Source: Pristionchus mayeri (taxonomy: Eukaryota > Nematoda > Chromadorea > Rhabditida > Neodiplogasteridae). From it: 64,000 nt of DNA. Shown one piece after another: positions 55,677 through 64,000 of the stretch (position 1 is the stretch's first letter; each line of letters starts with the position of its first letter). Under the pieces are notes generated by a model. It saw nothing but the letters and a program-made list of their open reading frames with translations, did no database searches and was not told where the DNA came from. The position numbers and the translations under genes are program-made. Location of the stretch: positions 41,026,661-41,090,660 of the forward strand of contig BTRK01000002.1 of assembly GCA_036245805.1 (NCBI GenBank). Direction: 5' to 3'.

Positions 55677-56454
55677 CGAAAATCACAGTGAAAACAATAC
55701 GTTAAATTATAAAGTGTTTCGAAAATGTTGAATTTTCTGTGTTGAAATGTGAATTATTTCCCTGAAAATAGTATGAAAAAAACTTCTTTTCCGTTTTCAG
55801 TTAGCAAATCCAAAGACATCATAGTAAATAACATAATTTGCACCCAGTCGTTCCTATTAATGTATAGTATTGTTCCAGCCTGGCATTGCCCACTGTAATA
55901 GCGATGCCCATTCAAACAGGCTTGCGAACAGGCCACAATTGTCTTCCCCATGCATTTGTTGAAAAAAATATCGTTCAGATGATTGTATGCTTTTCTAGAC
56001 CTATTCCTATCAATTTCATAACAGTTCGTACTGTGTTGTTTCCGACATTAGTTGCATCAAATGATGTCGCATTTCGGGTAAGAGTTCAAGCACTCCACTC
56101 AGAGATCGGAAAATAAATCTACTTCAAATTGTTTGCTCACATTAGTGAGTGAGGCGTAAGGCGAGGGAGAGAGAGGGAGAGAGAGAGAGAGCGCGAGAAA
56201 GGGAAAGGGAACTTCAAGTAGCGCAGCGCTTCGTCCTTGGCTATCTCTCTAGGCTCCACAAATCATTCCCGCATCTCTGCATATTTAGATTGTATCTTTT
56301 AGCACTTTCTGTTGGTATCTGCCACCGCTTGACATTTCCTAATTAATCTCTGGTTTTCTACCAAGTGACATCTGGACGGTAGGTGTGAATACACACAATT
56401 TGAGCAATGTTGTCCCTTGCCACACTCCGTTTGCATATCTTAGTCATTGCAGAG
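55677..56454. other. Intergenic with GA-rich tract
   Basis: A GA-rich low-complexity stretch lies at 56160-56210. No gene is supported. The 3' end is the upstream region of the kinase gene. Confidence 0.5.
56441..56454 (+). other. Possible spliced-leader acceptor of the kinase gene
   Basis: TAGTCATTGCAG ends at 56452, two bases before the ATG at 56455. The position suits trans-splicing, but an upstream exon cannot be excluded. Confidence 0.35.
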
Positions 56455-59400
56455 ATGGCAAAGACCAAAAAACATGTACTAACAGTCGTGAAGAAAGAAC
56501 TCTTGCCCGAGTCTACGAACATAATCCAAACGGACGACGGTTAGCGACTACATTTGTCCGTTGTTTATTCATCTTGGAATGCCAGGGACGCTGTACTACT
56601 GCAAATACACCCCGCCTGTGAGGCTGTACGTGCAATGGCAGTGAGTTAAACTATTCATTTGTCATGCTCATAGTTGTCCACGCCGGCGGCGACCCCCATG
56701 ACCCCCTATACATGCTGGGGCGCTTCCCCCTCGATATCGAGGGGGCAAGCGCCCCAGCATGAATAGGGGTTCATGGTCTGAAAATACCTCGCCGCCAGTG
56801 TTGCGCAACTATGGTCATGTTGCATTCGGGTCTTTTTTCCGAGCAGAATTATTACAAATTTGGAATTCTACAATGCGGTAAAAATGATTGTTAAATATTA
56901 GTTGCCCTCCGATTAGTGCCACTTTTCCAGGGGTAAAGAAATCGAGGCAACTTTGCCTGTGGAATCAATAGATTCGCATGGATCTCAAGGAAAAGTAGTG
57001 TACTTCACATCGCAACAAAAGGTTTATTCTTTCTTGATTTTTTCGATTTGTTTCGCTGATTTTCCAGATGTACAAAGCGGTTTTCTCCCCATCTGATGGA
57101 ATCACGATTTCTTATTTACGAGAGCTTGCTGAGGTTGCTTTGCAGATATTTTAAAAAATATTTGAATTTTTTTAGGGAGAAAACCATCATAGGGGTGCTA
57201 TTAGCAGCATTATGAAAGCTGGCAAGAGATATGTGTGTCCGATGTGGGAAGAACCAAAGAAACATGGCGTTGTCAAGGACTTGTCAGAAGAAGAATTGAA
57301 AGGGCTCAGATGGAGAGGCGTGCATAGGTGTTTCCGAAAACATTACGAGAAATTAACGAATGATCTTAGAAGCAAGGATTTATTCGTCCTGAGAAACAAG
57401 AAAATGTCCGAACCGACAGGTCACAAATACGGAGAAAACGCGATCATCATCGAGGTAATGGTCGTATCTATTGTACGATGTCCGTTCGTTTCAAGTCGTC
57501 GATAGAAAGCCCTGTTCAACTACACGCTGAAGACTCCTCGCAATTCATCCATGTTCATTTCAAAAGCAATGAATTGCACATCCTAAACACGAAGACGGCC
57601 GAATTCAGACCGACAGTACAATTCGAGTTAGTTTTTCTTTTTTTTTTGGAATCTGGGTTGACAGGGAACTCTGTAAAGCGAGATGCACTCGTGTTCTGTT
57701 CAAAATAGCCCGATCCAGCGCTGTTTTCCCCCTTTGCTTCATCGTTTGTCAAATCTAATCTTTCAGTGCTAATCTTCGAATTGTTTCAATCGCCGGAGTC
57801 TTCAATGGAAAAATCTCTTTGAAATGCTTAATTGACAAAGAACTATGCGTCGTTACAGCGAAATTGCCTGTTGGATACGTGAGGGACGTTCGAGAATTTT
57901 GCCAATTTGTATTTTCAGTTTGGAAATACTTGGTCTGCGGATGATGAATTGAAGATAACGCGAAGATTTGGAGAGGTTTGCAAGAAAGAAAATAATAATA
58001 ATAAATGCCTAAACAAAAACAGTGCCTAAATGTGCATTTTCAGGAGAAACAGCTGGAAATTCCCAATGGATTCGATTCAAGGTTAGTGAAGACTTATTTT
58101 ATAACATTTTCGTTTCAGATTCATTAAAGATTTCGAAGTCACGAGGATTCTTGGAAGTGGTGGATTCGGAGTCGTTTTCGAGGTTGTGCACAAGTTGAGC
58201 AACTGGAAGTACGCTGTGAAGAGAGTTTCCGTGGAGAAGGGGTTTGTAATACTGATGCCAAATCGGCGCGCGCTCTCCTCGTTTCACACGCTCTGTCGCC
58301 GGTCAGATACAGCGAGAGAGCGTGTAAAACGAGGAGAGCGCGCGCCGATTTGGCATCACTAGTTTGTAATATATTATATTTGTATATGAACATTACAAAA
58401 TGTGTTCATAAATATATTTCTTCACATAAATTTTTTTTTAAATGAATCCAAAAAATTCCAAAAAATAATCCCATTCCTATTTCAGTAGGGAGGAAGCAGC
58501 AAATAAAGAAATCAAAACAACGGTTAAGCTCAGCTATCACACCGGCATTGTTAGGTATGATTACGCATGGAAAGAGGTTCCTCCTCCTGATTGGCAAGTA
58601 ATATTTTCACGTATGCCTTCCAACAATAAACGTAATTTCAAGAGTAACGCCGATTCAATTCTGCTCAATAATATAGGATATTCTAAGGATATTTATGTGA
58701 GTATTTCCATTCGAAATTAGTACACCTTTTCACAGCTCGCCAAATAACTAAACATCTGATTGTGTTCAGGCACTGACTCTTCCCAAGTTCACATCCTTCC
58801 TCTACATCTTAATGGAAGTATGCTTACAATTCTGTTTTTTACCGTTGATTGTTTTAGTCGTGCAATTATTCACTCGAATACTGGTTGAATACACATAGAG
58901 ACGAATCGTCAAGACATCTTCCTCGAATTAAATCGTCGTTCAAGCAAATAGTCGCAGCTGTAGCATACATTCATCAGATGGACTTCATCCATAGGGATCT
59001 AAAGGTCTTGCTTACAATTCGTGAAACTAATCGAATTATGTGAGTTTTCAGCCTGCCAATATTCTTTTCTTCGCGGAGGGCTGGTTGAAGGTGAGTTCTT
59101 CTGATCGAAACTTAAAATTCGATTCACAGACCAACGATTAAAGATTAAAACAATTAAAAACCTAAAGAATTATTAAGGTATGCGATATGGGCATATCAGC
59201 AGTGAGGTCGATAGATGGAAAAACGGATTTCACACGAACATCAATTGGCTCAAAAATGTACATGAGTCCCGAACAGGTGTATGCTCACTTTTCTATCATG
59301 ATACTAACCACACATTACTTAAGAGGGCACTAATTCCCTAATATAGTTCAAAAACGGATGTGTTTTCACTGGGGTTAATACTGATTGAAATGTATGCATG

Positions 59401-59673
59401 GAAGGATACACATGAGCTGGCTTTGGTGAGTCCAATTGTATTTTGATAATATATATTCGTGCAGATTTTCGAAAAATATCACTCCGGAGAGCAAAGTGAT
59501 CACATTTCTGATGCGGATACGGTATGCATTTTTCACATTTTTATAGTTATTTGAATTTATTTTAAATTACAAATTGAATATTTCAGGCCGAATTTGTGAG
59601 TAAATTAGCACATGCCGATAAGACGCGCCGACCTGCTTGCACGGATATATTAGGAGACAAATACCTGTCATAG
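56455..59673 (+). CDS. eIF2-alpha-kinase-like protein kinase, about 601 aa, 18 exons
   Basis: Exons are 56455-56539, 56586-56640, 56931-57021, 57068-57133, 57176-57454, 57496-57626, 57767-57878, 57919-57975, 58044-58081, 58119-58241, 58486-58696, 58770-58817, 58858-59004, 59052-59090, 59178-59278, 59347-59425, 59465-59521 and 59587-59673. All phases join. The kinase domain begins near residue 305: glycine loop LGSGGFGVVFE, catalytic Lys in YAVKRV, GIVRYDYAWKE and YILMESCNYSLEYWL (both typical of PEK/GCN2/HRI kinases), HRDLKPANILFF, then CDMG in place of DFG, and SPEQ. Such kinases phosphorylate eIF2-alpha to lower translation under stress. The first 300 residues (including RYVCPMWEEPKKHG) match no regulatory domain I know and have no signal peptide. 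A MITE sits in intron 10. Confidence 0.75.
56669..56813. repeat. GC-rich hairpin MITE in kinase intron 2
   Basis: CATAGTTGTCCACGCCGGCGG and the inverse CCGCCAGTGTTGCGCAACTATG, with GCTGGGGCGCTTCCCCCTCGA pairing at the centre. GTCATGCT / GTCATGTT on the two sides looks like an 8-bp target duplication. Confidence 0.75.
58251..58362. repeat. Hairpin MITE at the donor of kinase exon 10
   Basis: ACTGATGCCAAATCGGCGCG and CGCGCCGATTTGGCATCACT are inverted; TTTGTAAT flanks both ends exactly (58243-58250, 58363-58370). The left duplication begins at the T of the GT donor. Confidence 0.85.
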
Positions 59674-61186
59674 GGATTCACATTATTATGTATTCGTGTT
59701 TACCATTCTTGAAAGTGGTCTCTGAATTTCTTTCAAATTTAAACGTTTTCTCTTTTTCGGTTGTCTTTGATTTTGGTATAAAATGAAGCAACATGTTAGT
59801 AATTTCATGTAATTTGTAGGTCAAAGAGAGTATATTACGATTTTTTCCCAATAATACATACTTTGTTCACAGAAATACATTCTGTGATGTTATAATCAGG
59901 TACATATTCATGAGACATTACATTATTCACTTTTGAAAATGCAAAAACAAGTAGTGAAACTGTACAACAGTAATGTTATTAGAACAAGTTTCTAATTTAT
60001 ATAAATAGTATAATATCAGGTTGAGTCATAAGTTTTTTCCAATTTTTACTTTTAAATGTTTCGCATATTCTGGTCTTTGGTTCTAATTGATTATAATTTT
60101 GATCGTTATATATTATTAGTGCATGGATGCTCTCTTTAGCGCACTTTAGTCCAGACCTCTTGAGAGCGGCTATTGGTCATAGTGTGAAGTCAAAGTAGCC
60201 GTGGATACGAATGTAGCTGCGACTTTCTCAGATTATATCTTTCCAATGAGTCGTGATTAGGCAAAATTATAAACACTATCGTGAAGTGTGATGAACGTAC
60301 ATCACAATAATACATGTGATTCGGATTTGGCACAGAAGACCTGTTCAAATAAGGTGCAAATTTCAGAGTCGTGTTCAGTTCGCCATGACCAAAATGTGTT
60401 TCGTTTACTGCGCATCCGCACACACTGGCCTATCGAAATCAAACATATCTCATCGTAAATCTTCCTACATGAGGGGCTTATATTTGCTTTATGATGGGGT
60501 TTCATCATTACAATCACAAGCTGCAGTCATCAACACTTATATGATGAAATTTACACATCGAAATAAGTGTATTTCAAAGCTTCTTGATTAGATGATAGAT
60601 GGAGGTCCCACATTTGTGTGTTTATCAGCATCAGCTACCCTCGTACTATCCCTGATTAGCTTCGCATAGTCATGGGATTCCTGCGAATTCAGAAATGGTA
60701 CTCCAAATATAACAACTAAATGTCAAAATTTTGATCAGTGAGACCAATATCCGGATTTTTCAATAAATCTCATTTTTGAAAAGGGGATGACGAAATTTTC
60801 GTAAAAAAATCGTTCGTGGTTAACGATCGATTACTTCAATGATTTAATAGCACGGCACAATTCGAACATATGATTATAAGTGTGAACTATACCCCTACAT
60901 TATCCTACGGATCTGTACTGATAGGATTTTAAGAGCGCTTTTTAGGTGACTTTGAATTGCACCTCCAAAATTGGAAAAAACTTATGACTCAATCTAATAT
61001 AAATCAAGTCGGCATGTGCAGGTTGTCGTTGTTTATGTCGTTCTGTGGATCAATGATATTGTTAACATTTTTATAAAACAATATCTAATGATATGTAAAT
61101 TCGCGCCTTTTATGTTTGCACACGAATAGGCATTGTGAAGAAGGTGATTTTACAACAATAGCTCGTGTGGTAACTGATGGACGCGT
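59674..61186. other. Intergenic containing a mariner-like element
   Basis: Contains the element at 60016-60997; otherwise AT-rich sequence without a supported gene. Confidence 0.5.
60016..60997. mobile_element. Mariner-like non-autonomous element (982 bp)
   Basis: TCAGGTTGAGTCATAAGTTT and the inverse AACTTATGACTCAATCTAA lie between TA dinucleotides (60014-60015, 60998-60999). The ends resemble the TTAGGTTG... ends of the other mariners here. No catalytic motifs are visible; open frames are short. Confidence 0.7.
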
Positions 61187-61259
61187 GGTCCTGTTGCCTA
61201 ATGGATAAGGCGTCGGTCTCCTAAACCGAAGATTGCAGGTTCGAGTCCTGCCAGGATCG
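61187..61259 (+). tRNA. tRNA-Arg (anticodon CCT)
   Basis: This 73-base segment folds as a standard cloverleaf. The acceptor stem GGTCCTG pairs with CAGGATC (one G-T), the D stem is GCCT/AGGC, and the anticodon stem TCGGT/ACCGA encloses the loop CTCCTAA with anticodon CCT. The T arm is GCAGG-TTCGAGT-CCTGC, and the discriminator base is G. No intron is present. It reads AGG arginine codons. A/T-rich sequence with a TTTTTG run follows. Confidence 0.93.
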
Positions 61260-61492
61260 AGACACTTTTTGTTATTTTTGCTAAACTTTGATGAGCTGAT
61301 CCTGACATTACAACATCATGAACTATCCTGTTATACTCACAATTCGATTTTATTCTGATAATTTCGGTTCAGATAGCATTGTGGTTCACCCCGACATTGT
61401 ACGTTTTAAGTTCGTTAAACCCGTATGCTTCGAGTTCTTGTGAGATAAATATTTTATGTACCAAAAAACAGCATTTGTCCAATCTCTTCCGA

Positions 61493-62038
61493 GGGGGGGG
61501 GGTGACAAAACAGAAACCGACAAAACAGAAACAATTCACTGCTCCGTCGGGATTCGACGTTGGGGCTTGGTATTTGCTAAATTGTTGCCAGTATGTGCTA
61601 CACTGCATCACCTTATTTAGACCATCTAACTAGGCGATTATGAGTTCCACTCGTCATCAACGTATAGGGGTTCATAGTCTGAAATTGAGTGTTTGAACGG
61701 AAAATCAAGTTTAGATAAACTGATAATGCCGTAATCAATTTATGAGATTGCTGCTGGGATATAGTGCTTACCGGGGTACTAGAATATCAATTGATTATTG
61801 TAATTTATGTTTATCGAACCATGATTTTCTACTCAAACACTCAATTTTACACTATGAACCCCTTATACGTTGGAGGCGAGTGAAACTCATAATCGCATAG
61901 TTAGATTTTCTAATCAGGATGATGCAGTGTAGCACATACTGGTAACAATTCATCAACAACCAAGTCCCAATGTCGACTCATAACGGAGCAGTGAATTGTT
62001 TCTGTTTTGTCAGTTTCTGTTTTGTCACCCCCCCCCCC
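61493..62038. mobile_element. Foldback element with G/C-tract ends and 8-bp duplication
   Basis: The ends are runs of G (left) and C (right) followed by TGACAAAACAGAAAC repeated twice on each arm; the arms match for about 200 bases. TCTTCCGA flanks exactly on both sides (61485-61492, 62039-62046). There is no coding capacity. The 8-bp duplication suggests a hAT-type non-autonomous element. Confidence 0.8.
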
Positions 62039-62046
62039 TCTTCCGA

Positions 62047-62473
62047 TGTTTAAATCATATTCTTCATTAAGGCATCGATAATATATTCAACCAACTAGAG
62101 AACCAACGTTAGCAAGAGCAAACATTGAAAGAATGTTAACATCGGTGCATTAATTTATTTGCGGTTGATGGGCGCACAGATTCGGCATTCTTCCATCGTA
62201 ATTAAATTAAAATTACATTATTTGATATTTTTTCATCCATATCTATTGATCAGTGTTTCAAGGAAAGCCTAACGCCATTCAAGCAAAGCCTAGGCAGAGG
62301 TGCGCTCAAGTGCAATTATCGCCGGCAATTGTCATTCGCCGAACAGGCGTCCGTCTGTCTCACTTCTTCACCCTCTCTGCTGGACAGAAAAGCAAGATAT
62401 CACTCACAAAGCGGAGTACAAGATCACTGCCAAATCCTGTATAAATACGGTGCTGAAAATCGAAAAATCAGCG
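62047..62473. promoter_or_regulatory. Upstream region of the 62474 gene, with TATA box
   Basis: TATAAATA at about 62450-62457 lies 24 bases before the ATG. Overlapping open frames at 62253-62530 are not supported as genes. Confidence 0.5.
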
Positions 62474-63872
62474 ATGCTTCCGCTTCTACTGCTCTTGCAT
62501 GTCTATTTCTGCACTGCCTGGGGTAAGTAAATTGTTGCCCTGTTTCCTTCCCACTTATTACGATATCATGTCTTTCCGCTTTGTTTCATTAGTTTCCTTA
62601 ATTCCAGACAGCATGGTTTCCCAGGACATGGCTGTAATATCGCTTGTTGTGTTATCATTACTTTTCCAGAATGTACCGGATGTCCTCCTCTCATCACCCA
62701 TGATTTCTGCCCGATGGGCGTGGCCTGCAATGGGAGTCTCGTGCGGAACAGACTCGTACCAGGCGAAGGCCAGCCGCCCAGACAGTGTAGCGAGATAGAT
62801 TGCAGCAACTCTGATGGTGAGTGTTAGTGTTGACAATACGAGGGGGCGGTTACGAGCTCGTTACGCCCCCCCCCCCTCTTATCTGCGCTCTCTCATCTAT
62901 CTCCCACCCCCATGTAAAACGCCGTGAATTAATTTCCTTTGTAGGTTGGCGACGGTGTGAATTTTGATTTTGCGCCGATCTACGGACTGTACTGTCGCGG
63001 TGCGCTTTGGGGAGACAATAGCATAGAGAGAGTGGTAACGCACGCTACGTGTACTGTAAACGCAGGTAGAGTTACATTGTTGTTGTCTGTATTATGTTGG
63101 TATAATTTTTAAATCGATCATTTAATGAAGCTTTATTTCACAGAGAAAATGACTTTTATATTTTAAAAAAATTAAAGGGTGTTAATATTGTTCGAAACCT
63201 TTTCCGGGATTAATAACCTCCCCAAAAATAGCTAGATAGGGGTAACTCACTTGATATGAATTATTGTCTCACCCTTGAACATCCGAATAGATAAAAAAAA
63301 CAATGGTTTTGATCAGATGTTTTCAAGTTTTGTTTTGCAGGTGCCCAAATATGTCCTTCACCTCTTAAACTTTGGCAACTCCCGAGCAATTACTTTCCTC
63401 TCGGATACGTTGTATATCGAACTGACATTAGCGGTACCTTATTACTGGCATTATTATCTTAATTAGTGAGATATTTCTAGGATATGGGTGTTCCGACTCA
63501 CGAGCGATACTGTACACACAAAGCGTGAGTTCATTCGCTATCATTCCGATTGTGAATCATGTTAGAGCAAGCTTGCGTGTAGATTTGTGTTGTTTATCAT
63601 CACAATTTTAAAAAAAAACGCGTATTGAGCCTTGCTCGAAGACCTTCAGGTGGCTAACAATAAGTTGGATTCATTGATTGATCGTTTTATTTCTCTGGTT
63701 TCCCTACCCGATATTATCATTTCATGCTAAGCTATCACTATTTCAGACTCCCTCTTCAGTCGCCCTATCCCTCAATGGCTGTCCAACGGGAGTCGACGGA
63801 GCTAGATGTGTGAGAGAGTGTGCGTTTTCACCCTATTTCCCATTCCTGAACAATTTACGCAAACTAGGTTGA
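62474..63872 (+). CDS. Cysteine-rich secreted protein, 6 exons, one frame problem
   Basis: Exons are 62474-62522, 62670-62816, 62945-63065, 63341-63433, 63481-63524 and 63747-63872 (TGA; a further exon is possible because AG|GTTGAC precedes the stop). The signal peptide is MLPLLLLLHVYFCTAW. Mature segments are rich in spaced cysteines: CTGCPPLITHDFCPMGVAC, CSEIDCSNSDGWRRCEF, FAPIYGLYCRGALWGD, GYGCSDSRAILYTQS and GCPTGVDGARCVREC. Junctions 1-2, 3-4, 4-5 and 5-6 are in phase. Exon 3 is one base too long: GWRRCEF and DFAPIYG are in different frames either side of a TTTT run. It is either a recent frameshift or a base error. The family is not recognised. Confidence 0.6.
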
Positions 63873-64000
63873 CTGCAAAATGACATGTGCGTGTTTTAGT
63901 CAAATGCCGAAGCAGTCCTCTAACGAAAACAGAAATTCCAGGAAAGGTAAGTGAAGGTGTATTTGTTCATCCATAAAGATACCTAGCATGGTCGTAACAT

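Noticed and set aside
61379..61633. Overlapping open frames on both strands
   Set aside because: They mostly lie in the left arm of the foldback at 61493-62038 and include its G-tract.

Overview
This window is nematode-like nuclear DNA. The evidence is intron-dense genes with many introns of 40-150 bases, poly-pyrimidine CAG acceptors, possible spliced-leader acceptors directly before ATG codons (38437, 56451), mariner elements, a single tRNA-Arg(CCT), and a stand-alone orotate phosphoribosyltransferase of 227 residues. A clade V nematode such as a diplogastrid would fit, but that is inference.

Most of the window is one paralogous family of secreted modular proteins, numbered here copies 1-13. 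Each copy has a signal-peptide exon followed by repeats of short exons: an 'a' exon (about 19 codons, core EAI.EFF), a 'b' exon (about 28 codons, core W..KW) and a variable linker 'c' exon. Almost all exons are multiples of three in phase 0. Copy 12 (44443-49410, 23 exons, 568 aa) is intact and carries six a-b units. Copies 2-6 and 8 (985-16830) share one 10-exon layout, and each of them carries at least one lesion. Copies 7 and 11 are remnants. Copy 9 (to 31336) has a transposon in a coding exon. Copies 10 and 13 were reshaped by insertions at exon ends. I found no named family with certainty; a distant SXP/RAL-2 (DUF148) relationship is a hypothesis.

Other genes read as intact are: a six-exon cysteine-rich secreted protein (17354-19880) whose intron holds a 1.2-kb TTAA-flanked foldback; an F-box-like gene (20639-22759); a small secreted protein (33279-32631); the orotate phosphoribosyltransferase (38439-43137); an unknown seven-exon gene (53598-55676); and an 18-exon eIF2-alpha-kinase-like gene (56455-59673). 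A second cysteine-rich secreted gene (62474-63872) has one frame problem.

Mobile DNA is abundant: two near-identical 1240-bp mariners (27139, 51599), a third mariner nested in a large foldback (23614-26416), three further mariner-like elements (29549, 38504, 60016), many hairpin MITEs with 7-8 bp target duplications (hAT-like), a second MITE family carrying TGACGTCA, SINE-like repeats, and an 0.7-0.8 kb dispersed repeat. Several insertions sit within about 15 bp of 5' splice sites. All gene models are manual splice readings made without transcripts or database searches.
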